Shown here: in pieces, positions 16,944 through 24,781 of the stretch
Layout of the letters: each line of letters opens with the position of its first letter
Position numbering within the stretch: position 1 is the first letter of the stretch
DNA from: UBA7657 sp049652985
Lineage (GTDB): Bacteria > Pseudomonadota > Alphaproteobacteria > Micavibrionales > Micavibrionaceae
Assembly: GCA_049652985.1 (NCBI GenBank)
Contig: JBASFK010000002.1
Span: forward strand, 62,001 to 126,000
Direction of reading: 5' to 3'
DNA length: 64,000 nucleotides
The notes under the pieces: model-generated
Told to the model about the DNA's origin: nothing
Database searches by the model: none
What the model saw: the letters and a program-made list of their open reading frames with translations, nothing else
Made by a program: the position numbers and the translations under genes

Positions 16944-17846
16944 ATGAGCTTTGTCAAAAAAATCCTGGGGCCTGATGAGACCCTGATCGGCATTACCTCC
17001 GCGCACTGGATATATGGAGCGACGGGTATCGTATGGCTGGGCGGGATGATGATTATCGGCCTTGTCCTCAATTTTTATGCCACGGGCTTTTTTGATTATC
17101 TTTTCCGGGATAGCGGGGCCCCGGCTGTGGCCAAGATCGCCGACGCGCTGTTCTGGATGGCGACTTCGCTGGGGGTTGTCATGTTCTTCTTTTATTTCCT
17201 GATGATGATTTCACTGGAGGTCGGCCTGACCAGCCGGCGCATTATTTACAAGCGCGGGTTGATTTTTGTGGACGTCAAAGAGGTTGATCTTGAAGAGATC
17301 AAGGCGGCTGACGTCAACAATGGATGGTTTGGCCGGTTTTTGAATTACGGTTACGTTCTTCTTGATGCAAGGTTTGTGACCGGCGTGGATTTGCCCGCGA
17401 TTGCAAAGCCGTACCGTTTTGTTAATGCGCTCAACGAGGCGCGGGGTGAAATGAAACATGATTCCATGACCGTGATCGTGGACGGGGTCGGCGACAGCCT
17501 GAAGCAGGAGGTCGGGGATGCTGTGAAAAAGGAAATGTCTGAGCAGGAATCAAAGCAGAGCAAGAAGAAGAAAGAAAAAGAGCCTGAGGCAAAACAAGCT
17601 GCAAAAACTCCGAAGCTTTCTGACGCCGATAACAATGATCACCTAGAGCATGAGCCGCGCGGGGCAGTGAAAGGGGTTATTGAGGAAGCGAAGGACAATC
17701 TTAAGCATGCCATTGGCGGCAAGGTGCTGGTTCCTCCGTCTGAAAAGAAAAAACGCGGGCCGCTGCTGTTCAACAGCAGATTGTTGCAGCGCGAAAAATG
17801 GCTGCGGTCCAAGATCAAGGACAATTTCGCCGAAACGTCTGAGTAA
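16944..17846 (+). CDS. Bacterial PH-domain membrane protein with Lys/Glu-rich tail
   Basis: This 300-residue protein begins with a short segment containing LGPDETLIG, then two membrane helices (about residues 24-48 and 66-92). A bacterial PH (DUF304/YdbS-like) domain follows, with TSRRIIYKRGLIFVDVKEVDLEEI. The remaining 140 residues are highly charged (KQSKKKKEKEPEAKQ) and probably disordered, with a basic end (QREKWLRSKIKD). The PH-like domain suggests a membrane-associated scaffolding role. The gene sits 52 bp after lpd and 70 bp before lipA in the same orientation; no function is assignable from the sequence. Confidence 0.8.
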   Translation: MSFVKKILGPDETLIGITSAHWIYGATGIVWLGGMMIIGLVLNFYATGFFDYLFRDSGAPAVAKIADALFWMATSLGVVMFFFYFLMMISLEVGLTSRRIIYKRGLIFVDVKEVDLEEIKAADVNNGWFGRFLNYGYVLLDARFVTGVDLPAIAKPYRFVNALNEARGEMKHDSMTVIVDGVGDSLKQEVGDAVKKEMSEQESKQSKKKKEKEPEAKQAAKTPKLSDADNNDHLEHEPRGAVKGVIEEAKDNLKHAIGGKVLVPPSEKKKRGPLLFNSRLLQREKWLRSKIKDNFAETSE

Positions 17847-17916
17847 CAGTCGCGTATTTGGTCGGTTTTCGTTAAAAATGGCTTTTCCGGCGGCATGGCT
17901 TATAGTATTTAAAGCC

Positions 17917-18882
17917 ATGACTTATAACCCCGAATTGCTGGACAAGGCCAAGCGCCACCCCGAGAAGCAGAAGAACCCGGACAGGCCATCTGGCAAGAAG
18001 CCGCCGTGGATCCGCGTCAAGGCGCCGCAGGGGAAAGTTTACCAGGAAACGAAAGAGATTGTCCGCCGCCACAAGCTGACAACTGTGTGCGAGGAGGCGG
18101 GCTGCCCGAACATTGGCGAATGCTGGGACCAGAAGCACGCGACCTTCATGATCATGGGTGAGGTGTGCACACGGGCCTGCGCGTTCTGCAACGTGGCGAC
18201 CGGCAAGCCGGATGCGCTTGATAAGTTAGAGCCTTTGCGGGTGGGCGTTGCCGTACACCAGATGAAGCTCAGCCATGTGGTGATTACGTCGGTCGACCGG
18301 GATGATTTGGAAGACAGCGGCGCGGATCATTTTGTAAAAACAATCCAGGCCGTGCGGATCAAATCGCCGGAAACAACGGTGGAAATTCTGCCAGGTGATT
18401 TTCGGGGTGTGATGTCGGCGATTGACCACGTAATTGCGGCGCGACCGGATGTGTTCAATCATAATCTTGAGACGGTGCCGAGGCTTTATCCGACGATACG
18501 CCCGGGGGCGCGGTATTTCCGTTCTTTGAGATTATTGGAACGCGTGAAGGAGCGCGACCCGCACCAGTTCACGAAGTCCGGCCTGATGGTTGGTTTGGGT
18601 GAGACAAAAGAAGAAGTTGGGCAGGTGATGGATGATATGCGCGCGGCGGGGGTCGATTTCATTACGATTGGCCAGTATCTCCAGCCGACGCCGAAACATG
18701 CGCCCATTGATAAATTCTGGACGCCGGAAGAGTTTGAAGAGCTTACGAAGATGGCGAAGCGAAAAGGATTCCTGATGGTTTCCGCAACGCCGCTGACGCG
18801 TTCATCGCATCACGCCGGTGAGGATTTCACCAAGCTCAAGGCCGCGCGCGAAGCGAAGCTGACCAAAGAGGCGGCAGAATAG
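17917..18882 (+). CDS. lipA: Lipoyl synthase
   Basis: This radical-SAM enzyme inserts two sulfurs into octanoyl-lysine to make the lipoyl cofactor used by the PDH genes just upstream. Both iron-sulfur clusters are visible: the auxiliary cluster Cys58, Cys63 and Cys69 (CEEAGCPNIGEC), and the radical-SAM cluster Cys84, Cys88 and Cys91 (CTRACAFC). The conserved C-terminal TPLTRSSHHAGEDF is present. Starting at 17917 gives 321 residues, the usual length; an alternative in-frame ATG at 17878 would add 13 residues. The next gene starts one base after the stop. Confidence 0.98.
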   Translation: MTYNPELLDKAKRHPEKQKNPDRPSGKKPPWIRVKAPQGKVYQETKEIVRRHKLTTVCEEAGCPNIGECWDQKHATFMIMGEVCTRACAFCNVATGKPDALDKLEPLRVGVAVHQMKLSHVVITSVDRDDLEDSGADHFVKTIQAVRIKSPETTVEILPGDFRGVMSAIDHVIAARPDVFNHNLETVPRLYPTIRPGARYFRSLRLLERVKERDPHQFTKSGLMVGLGETKEEVGQVMDDMRAAGVDFITIGQYLQPTPKHAPIDKFWTPEEFEELTKMAKRKGFLMVSATPLTRSSHHAGEDFTKLKAAREAKLTKEAAE

Positions 18883-18883
18883 C

Positions 18884-19366
18884 TTGCCCACTCATGCCGA
18901 AAAACGTCATTTACCTTATACTGCCGAGCAATTGTTCGATTTAGTTGCGGATGTTGAGCGCTATCCGGAGTTTTTGCCGTGGTGTATTTCCTGCAAGATT
19001 GCCGTGCGGGAAGGCAATGCGATTAAGGCGGACGTCGTGATCGGTTATAAAATGTTCCGCGAGAAATTTGGCTCGCGCGTGTTGCTCGACAGGCCGCACC
19101 ATGTCCATGTCGAATATCTTAGCGGGCCGATGAAATATTTGTCGAACCACTGGCGGTTCATCCCGATGCCGGAAGGTGGATGCATGATCGATTTTTATGT
19201 CGATTTCGAATTTAAAAACCCTGTGTTCCAGAAACTGATGGGCGTGTTTTTCAATGAAATCGTCCGACGTATGGTGAGCGCGTTTGAAGCGCGCGCGGCG
19301 GAGCTTTACGCGGCCAGTGCTTCCGGCGGCAGAGCAGAGCGTTCCCAGAGTGGCCGCCAGTCGTAA
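18884..19366 (+). CDS. Coq10/RatA-type START-domain protein
   Basis: The 160-residue polyketide-cyclase/START-like protein matches the family that includes Coq10 (ubiquinone-binding) and E. coli RatA. It begins with residues like PTHAEKRHLPYTAEQLFDLV, followed by DVERYPEFLPWC, SGPMKYLSNHWRF and the closing FKNPVFQKLMGVFFNE. The start is a TTG one base after the lipA stop, with a GAGGCGG in the lipA 3' end; the first ATG is too far inside the domain. Coupling to lipA is usual in alphaproteobacteria. A respiratory quinone-chaperone role is more likely than a toxin role, by analogy. The last 61 bp overlap the convergent glycosyltransferase gene. Confidence 0.88.
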   Translation: MPTHAEKRHLPYTAEQLFDLVADVERYPEFLPWCISCKIAVREGNAIKADVVIGYKMFREKFGSRVLLDRPHHVHVEYLSGPMKYLSNHWRFIPMPEGGCMIDFYVDFEFKNPVFQKLMGVFFNEIVRRMVSAFEARAAELYAASASGGRAERSQSGRQS

Positions 19367-20259
19367 AAAGGCGGCAATAATTCCTCGAACTGCAGATGCA
19401 CGGCGCAGGGCTTCATCGGGCTGAAGCCGGGGAGATATTTAAACAGGTTATTGGTGGTGCGGGTTTCGGAGCCGAGCTTGCGCTTCTTTTTTATGCCGAC
19501 GAATTTCGTGTTTTCAAAATAGCGCCAGTATTTATCGACGATTTTTCCATGTGTAAGGAATGTGTGTGTGGCGTGACGGACGCTGCGCCAGTGGCGGTCG
19601 TCGCCGAGAACAATGTATGACGGGTAATGATGGCTGTAGAGCGTGTTGTGCTCCTGCGGGTAGATGACGCTGTGAGAGCCTGTCAGGGCGGCAATGTCGC
19701 GGTAGAATTTGATCATGGCGACGAGGCCGTCCGGTTCATGCAGAAAATCATCCTCGACGAAATATAGAATCGCGTTGTCGGAGCGGCCGCGCGTGAATTG
19801 TTCATGCAATGATGCGCCCTGGCCTTTTTCACTAGTGGTCAGGAGGGAAACCGGGAACTTCGCGGTTTTCAGGAGCGCGTTCAGGCGGGCAAGCGGCGCG
19901 GGATCGGAATGATCGTCAAGTACGCGCATTTCGATCTTTATATTCTTAAGGTTTTCAGCGGAACGTATGAGGGAGTTGATACAGCGGAGGCTGTGTTCTG
20001 TGAGATCGACGCCGGTGAGGCGCGGACGCGTATCTATGTTGCGCTTATCGCGCATGCAGGTGCGGAGATAGATGACGAGTGAATCCAGATTTCCATCAGG
20101 CGCACGCGGCGCGGGGTTGTCGAGCGCGCGACGGGAGACGCTGATATGTGCGTCGCGCTCAAGATTAGGCACGCGCAGGAGATTCAGGCCGCCGCGCGGG
20201 CGGACGTGATAGCCGAAGGGCTGAAGGGATTTCGAGATGAGTTTTATGATGTCGTTCAT
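19306..20259 (-). CDS. Glycosyltransferase-like protein (GT-A fold)
   Basis: This 317-residue protein has two acidic motifs typical of GT-A enzymes: VLDDHSD (about residues 113-119) and VEDDFLH (about 168-174), the second standing where the DxD metal site of family-2-like transferases lies. Later segments include YWRYFENTKFVG and GSETRTTNN. There is no signal peptide or membrane helix. A GAGG lies a few bases before the ATG, which overlaps the cinA stop (ATGA), placing it last in the ispDF-pgpA-cinA operon. Acceptor and product are unknown. Its 3' end overlaps the Coq10/RatA-like gene by 61 bp. Confidence 0.72.
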   Translation of the reverse strand: MNDIIKLISKSLQPFGYHVRPRGGLNLLRVPNLERDAHISVSRRALDNPAPRAPDGNLDSLVIYLRTCMRDKRNIDTRPRLTGVDLTEHSLRCINSLIRSAENLKNIKIEMRVLDDHSDPAPLARLNALLKTAKFPVSLLTTSEKGQGASLHEQFTRGRSDNAILYFVEDDFLHEPDGLVAMIKFYRDIAALTGSHSVIYPQEHNTLYSHHYPSYIVLGDDRHWRSVRHATHTFLTHGKIVDKYWRYFENTKFVGIKKKRKLGSETRTTNNLFKYLPGFSPMKPCAVHLQFEELLPPFYDWRPLWERSALPPEALAA

Positions 20260-20741
20260 TGGCCTTCCTCATCGAGAACGGACAGGAGATGGCGGATGGC
20301 CTTGAGCGTGGCCTGAGCCTGGATTTCCTGGCGGTTGCCGGTGAATGTGTGCTCAACGCTGCCCGAGGACCCACCTTTCAGTGCGTAGCCGAAATAAACG
20401 AGGCCAACGGGTTTTTTCTCGCTGCCGCCATCGGGGCCAGCGATGCCGGTTACAGATACCGCGAGGTGTGCGCGACTGTTTTTCAGGGCACCCTCGGCCA
20501 TGAGCTGCGCGGTTTCGGCGCTGACGGCACCGTATTTGTTGATGATGTCCTTTGGTACGCCGAGGAGTTCGGTTTTGGATTCATTGGAGTAGGTGACGAA
20601 GCCGCGCTCGAATATTTTTGACACGCCGGGCTTGTGCGTAATCGTGTTCGCCAGCAGCCCGCCGGTGCAGGATTCCGCCGTCACGATCATCATGTTTTTG
20701 CGGAGGAGGCGCTCCGCCAGTTGGTCAACCAAGTCCTGCAT
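20256..20741 (-). CDS. pncC: Nicotinamide-nucleotide amidohydrolase (CinA C-terminal domain type)
   Basis: The 161-residue protein consists only of the CinA C-terminal domain, which deamidates nicotinamide mononucleotide in pyridine-nucleotide recycling. Family motifs are TAESCTGGLLA (about residues 20-30), FVTYSNESKTELLGV, GAVSAETAQLMAEGA and VSVTGIAGPDGG. The N-terminal CinA domain is absent, as in E. coli PncC. It overlaps pgpA by 17 bp upstream and the glycosyltransferase by 4 bp downstream. Confidence 0.93.
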   Translation of the reverse strand: MQDLVDQLAERLLRKNMMIVTAESCTGGLLANTITHKPGVSKIFERGFVTYSNESKTELLGVPKDIINKYGAVSAETAQLMAEGALKNSRAHLAVSVTGIAGPDGGSEKKPVGLVYFGYALKGGSSGSVEHTFTGNRQEIQAQATLKAIRHLLSVLDEEGQ

Positions 20742-21228
20742 AGCTCAACACCAATGTGATTACGGCGGCGGCTGCGCCCGCGAGAATGTCGTCGGCCATA
20801 ACGCCGCGTGCGCCGGGCATTTTCTGGTCGATGGTCCCGATGGGGCCGGGTTTTACGATATCAAAGAACCGAAAAAGCACGAATGAGACAAGTATCAGCA
20901 ATGGATTCATCCCCGCGGGCAGGAAGGCGACGAGCATGCCTGCGACTTCATCGATGACGATCATCTTGCTGTCATGCGTGCCGGTGCGGGCTTCGAATCT
21001 TTCGATGGCTTTCAGGCCGTAATAGATGACTCCTGCGAGTAGGAGAAGTACGCCAAAAATATTGCCGATGGAGTAAAAGATCAGTGCGAAGGGCAGTGCG
21101 CCGAGCGTGCCCCAGGTGCCCGACGCGGGATTGAGAAAGCCGAGGCCGCCCCATGTTGCGATCCATGTCGAGGGCTGCTTGAAATCCAGCTTGCGCATAA
21201 TGGCGAGGTCTTCTGCATCCGGGAACAT
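20725..21228 (-). CDS. pgpA: Phosphatidylglycerophosphatase A
   Basis: This 167-residue inner-membrane enzyme dephosphorylates phosphatidylglycerophosphate to phosphatidylglycerol. It shows GTWGTLGALP, the acidic active-site segment KMIVIDEVAGML and FRFFDIVKPGPI, with about four membrane helices. The start at 21228 overlaps the ispDF stop (TAATG) and gives the family N-terminus; the frame continues upstream inside ispDF, which is rejected. Gene order ispDF-pgpA-cinA is common in alphaproteobacteria. Confidence 0.95.
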   Translation of the reverse strand: MFPDAEDLAIMRKLDFKQPSTWIATWGGLGFLNPASGTWGTLGALPFALIFYSIGNIFGVLLLLAGVIYYGLKAIERFEARTGTHDSKMIVIDEVAGMLVAFLPAGMNPLLILVSFVLFRFFDIVKPGPIGTIDQKMPGARGVMADDILAGAAAAVITLVLSYAGLG

Positions 21229-22424
21229 TAGGAACGCTCCGGTATTTTTAGAGTGGCGACGGCCTGCGCGGCGATGCCTTCGCCGCGACCAAGGAAGCCG
21301 AGGCCCTCGTTCGTTGTCGCTTTCACACCGACCTGCGAGGGTTCGAGATTGAGGAGGTAAGCGATGCGTTTTTGCATCTGTTCGCGGTAAGGGCCAATTT
21401 TTGGCTCTTCGCAAATTATCGTCAGGTCGACGTTCTGGATGATGGCGTCTTTTTCATAGGCGAGTTCGCGCGCATGCATGAGGAACAGGTCGCTCGCGGC
21501 GTTTTTCCATTTCTGGTCGGAGGGCGGGAAATGATGGCCGATATCGCCTTCCGCAATCGCGCCGAGCAGCGCATCGGTCAGGGCATGCAAGGCGACGTCG
21601 GCGTCGGAATGACCGGCAAGGCCGAACGGGTGTTCGATCTTGACCCCGCAGAGCATGAGGGGCCGCGTTTTGTCTTCACGGTCGAAGGCGTGGACGTCGT
21701 AACCAAAGCCGGTGCGGACGTCGTAATTTTTCTGAAGCAGGCGGGCGGCCATTTCCATGTCCCCGGGCAGCGTGATCTTGATGTTGGCGCGGGAGCCCTC
21801 GACCAGGGCGATTTCATGCCCGAGGGCGGCGACGAGGGCAGTGTCGTCGGTGGCGGTAGTATCGTTGGCGGCCTGAGCTTCTTTCTCATGGGCCTTTTTG
21901 AGGAGACCGTAATGAAAGGCCTGCGGGGTCTGAAGCGCCCAGAGGCCGTCACGGCTGACAGGCTCGCCGGTGGTTTTGCGTAGGGTATCAGTGACGGGGG
22001 TTGCGAGGCTGGAGGCGCCGGTTTGAATGGTGCGGTCGACCAGTTCATCTATATCGGCAGCGGAAACCAGAGGCCGGACGGCGTCATGGACCAGGATAAT
22101 ATCATCATCTTTTAGGTTAGAGATTTCCTTTAATCCATTATAAATGCTTGATTTTCTTTCTTTTGACCCATAAATTGGCGGCGAAAGTGGCAGGCCTTCG
22201 ACGGCTTTGTTATATAAATGGACGTGGGCAGGGTCGATAATGACCCGGAGCGAGGCCAAGTTTCTATGATTAAGGAAAATATTGATCGTATGGCGAAGCA
22301 GGGGTTTCCCGTTCAAAGGGGCGTATTGTTTAGGCAAGCCGCCGCCGAACCTCTCGCCCTGGCCTGCGGCGGCGATGAGGACATGAAAAGGGCGATCCTG
22401 AAAGGCTTTCGCGGCGGTTCTCAT
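21228..22424 (-). CDS. ispDF: Bifunctional MEP cytidylyltransferase / MEcPP synthase
   Basis: A 398-residue fusion catalyses two steps of the MEP isoprenoid pathway. Residues about 10-235 are IspD: AAAGQGERFGGGLPKQY for CTP binding, VHDAVRPLV, and TDTLRK. Residues about 240-398 are IspF: GYDVHAF with metal-binding Asp and His, LAGHSDADVALHALTDAL, GDIGHHFPP and a C-terminal GLGFLGRGEGIAA. The fused form is typical of alpha- and epsilonproteobacteria. It heads a four-gene operon and is divergent from ntrY across 83 bp. Confidence 0.97.
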   Translation of the reverse strand: MRTAAKAFQDRPFHVLIAAAGQGERFGGGLPKQYAPLNGKPLLRHTINIFLNHRNLASLRVIIDPAHVHLYNKAVEGLPLSPPIYGSKERKSSIYNGLKEISNLKDDDIILVHDAVRPLVSAADIDELVDRTIQTGASSLATPVTDTLRKTTGEPVSRDGLWALQTPQAFHYGLLKKAHEKEAQAANDTTATDDTALVAALGHEIALVEGSRANIKITLPGDMEMAARLLQKNYDVRTGFGYDVHAFDREDKTRPLMLCGVKIEHPFGLAGHSDADVALHALTDALLGAIAEGDIGHHFPPSDQKWKNAASDLFLMHARELAYEKDAIIQNVDLTIICEEPKIGPYREQMQKRIAYLLNLEPSQVGVKATTNEGLGFLGRGEGIAAQAVATLKIPERS

Positions 22425-22507
22425 TTGTTAAATCCTAGCGTTTCCATGTATAAATGCCGTGGATATTCCTTCTTGTCACGTAAATCAATAACACAATCGG
22501 GCGGATT

Positions 22508-24781
22508 TTGCCGGGAAAACCTTTGAAAACAGCGCTGCTTAGCATAGGAAACCCGGCCGGGACGGCGGGGGGTAAGCCCTTTTTGACGCGTAAATGGCGG
22601 AGCAAGTTAGCGTATCTGCTGATCATCGCGGCGATTGCCAGCGGGATCGCGACTTATGCCGCGCTGACGGAGACGCCGCCGCTCGGCAACGACCCCGACA
22701 CGGTGATATGGTTGCTGAATATCGACCTGGTCATTTTGCTTTTGCTGGTGGCGTTGATCGCGCGGAGGATTGTGAGTCTCTGGAGCGGGAAGAAACGCGG
22801 GCTGGCCGGATCGCACCTGCATGTGCGGCTGGTTTATATCTTCAGCATTCTCGCTGCCGCGCCGGCGATCATCATGACCATATTTTCGGCGTTCTTTTTC
22901 CATTTCGGCGTGCAGACCTGGTTCAGCACGCGGGTGCAGACCGCGATTGAAGAGTCGCAGGCGGTGGCGGAGGCGTATCTCGAGGAGCACCGGCAGGTAA
23001 TACGTGCTGACACGCTCGCGATGGCGACGGATCTTGACCGCGAAGCGCCGATCCTGATGAACAACCAGGAAGCATTTGGGAAATTTGTGCAGACGCAGTC
23101 GCTCTTAAGAAATTTATCCGAGGTAATCGTGTTTGAGCCTTCGGGAAAAGTTCTGGCGCGCTCGGGGCTGACGTTCTCGCTTGAATTCGAGGACGTGCCG
23201 GAAGATTCCCTGCGCCGTGCGTCGGAAGGCGACGTTGTTATCATGACGGGCGGTAATGACGACCGGGTGCGCGCGCTCGTCAAGCTCAACAATTTCTTTG
23301 GCACGTATTTGTATGTCGGGCGCATGGTTGACCCCAAAGTTTTGTCGCACGTGACGTCGACGCGGGAGGCGTCGCAGGATTACGAGGATTTGCAGAACCG
23401 TTATTCCAGCCTGCAGGTGACGGTGACGATGATTTTCGTCGTTGTCGGTCTTGTTTTGCTGACGCTTGCTATGTGGTTCGGGCTTATCCTGGCACGGCAG
23501 CTGGTGACGCCGATCAGTGCGCTGATCAGCACGGCGGACCGGGTGCGGGCGGGTGATTTGTCCGCACGGGTGCCGGACCAGGACACGCTGCAGGAATTCG
23601 ATTACCTGGCGCGAGCCTTCAACCGCATGACAAAACAGATTCAGGAGCAGCAAAGCGAACTGATCGAGGCGAACAGGCAGCTTGACCGCCGCCGCCGGTT
23701 CACGGAATCGGTTCTGACGGGCGTTTCCGCGGGTGTTCTGGGTATTGACGTCAAAGGGCAGGTTAATATCGCGAACAGTTCAGCAACGGAACTGCTCGGT
23801 CTGAAAGACGAGCTCGTAGGCCAGAACATATCGGATATATTCCCAGCGCTGCAGGGTCTGCTCGACCAGGCGCACAAACGCCCGGGAAAAACCACGCAGG
23901 GTGAAATTCCTTATGTCAGCGGCAATGGCGCGCGGCGTATTTTCCTTGTGCGTATTGTTATTGAGATAATTGGCGACCAGGAAGCAGGCGCGATCCTGAC
24001 ACTTGATGATATTACCGAATTGCAATCGGCCCAGAGAAAAGCTGCTTGGGCAGATGTCGCGCGGCGTATCGCGCATGAGATTAAAAACCCGCTGACGCCG
24101 ATCCAGCTTTCGGCGGAACGGCTGAAGCGCAAATATCTGAGTCAGATTAAGGATGATCCGGAAACATTTTCGCTTTGCACAGAGACGATTATCAAGCATG
24201 TCGAGGATATTGGCCGGATGGTCAGTGAGTTTTCCTCCTTTGCGCGCATGCCGGAACCAGTAATGGAGATCGACAGCCTTCCGCGTCATATCAAGGAAGC
24301 GATTTTCCTGTACAAGCAGGCGCATGGTGATATTTCCATTAATTACCGCGAGGCAGCCGGCAGCGCGGACATGCAGGCGAAATTCGACGCGCAGCAGATC
24401 AGGCAGGCGCTTACCAACCTGATTCAGAATGCAGTGGATTCCATCGCGGCGCAGTCGGAAAAGACAAAGCGCGGGCGGATCGATATCGTTCTTGCACAAA
24501 AGGGACATGATGAGGCGGTTGTTATTGTGTCGGACAATGGCCCGGGCCTGCCCAAGAACGCCAGCCCGGAAAGTCTTACCGAGCCTTATGTCACGCACAA
24601 GGTGAAGGGCACGGGGCTGGGGCTGGCTATCGTAAAAAAAATCATGGAAGATCACGGCGGCATACTGGTGCTTGGCACGCCGGAATGGCTGAAAGGCACC
24701 GAGGGATGGGAAGATCAGGACGGAGCAACCGTCATTCTCGTGCTGCCACTTGAAGCCATGAGAACGGAAGCGGCGGCATGA
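22508..24781 (+). CDS. ntrY: NtrY-type sensor histidine kinase
   Basis: The 757-residue inner-membrane kinase has four predicted membrane helices (about residues 34-54, 68-86, 105-135 and 310-332), with a periplasmic segment between the last two. HAMP (ending near the region after RADRVRAGDLSARVP), PAS, HisKA and HATPase domains follow. The H-box is IAHEIKNPLTPIQL with phospho-accepting His523. N, G1 and G2 boxes are NLIQNAVDSI, DNGPGLP and GTGLGLAIVKK. No ATG lies early enough; the start is TTG at 22508 or TTG at 22523. It overlaps ntrX by ATGA. In other alphaproteobacteria NtrYX senses redox or nitrogen state; here ntrBC is not adjacent. Confidence 0.93.
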   Translation: MPGKPLKTALLSIGNPAGTAGGKPFLTRKWRSKLAYLLIIAAIASGIATYAALTETPPLGNDPDTVIWLLNIDLVILLLLVALIARRIVSLWSGKKRGLAGSHLHVRLVYIFSILAAAPAIIMTIFSAFFFHFGVQTWFSTRVQTAIEESQAVAEAYLEEHRQVIRADTLAMATDLDREAPILMNNQEAFGKFVQTQSLLRNLSEVIVFEPSGKVLARSGLTFSLEFEDVPEDSLRRASEGDVVIMTGGNDDRVRALVKLNNFFGTYLYVGRMVDPKVLSHVTSTREASQDYEDLQNRYSSLQVTVTMIFVVVGLVLLTLAMWFGLILARQLVTPISALISTADRVRAGDLSARVPDQDTLQEFDYLARAFNRMTKQIQEQQSELIEANRQLDRRRRFTESVLTGVSAGVLGIDVKGQVNIANSSATELLGLKDELVGQNISDIFPALQGLLDQAHKRPGKTTQGEIPYVSGNGARRIFLVRIVIEIIGDQEAGAILTLDDITELQSAQRKAAWADVARRIAHEIKNPLTPIQLSAERLKRKYLSQIKDDPETFSLCTETIIKHVEDIGRMVSEFSSFARMPEPVMEIDSLPRHIKEAIFLYKQAHGDISINYREAAGSADMQAKFDAQQIRQALTNLIQNAVDSIAAQSEKTKRGRIDIVLAQKGHDEAVVIVSDNGPGLPKNASPESLTEPYVTHKVKGTGLGLAIVKKIMEDHGGILVLGTPEWLKGTEGWEDQDGATVILVLPLEAMRTEAAA

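Noticed and set aside
23780..24655. 291-codon minus-strand frame opposite ntrY
   Set aside because: It mirrors the kinase domains of ntrY, is His/Arg-rich and shows no family motif.
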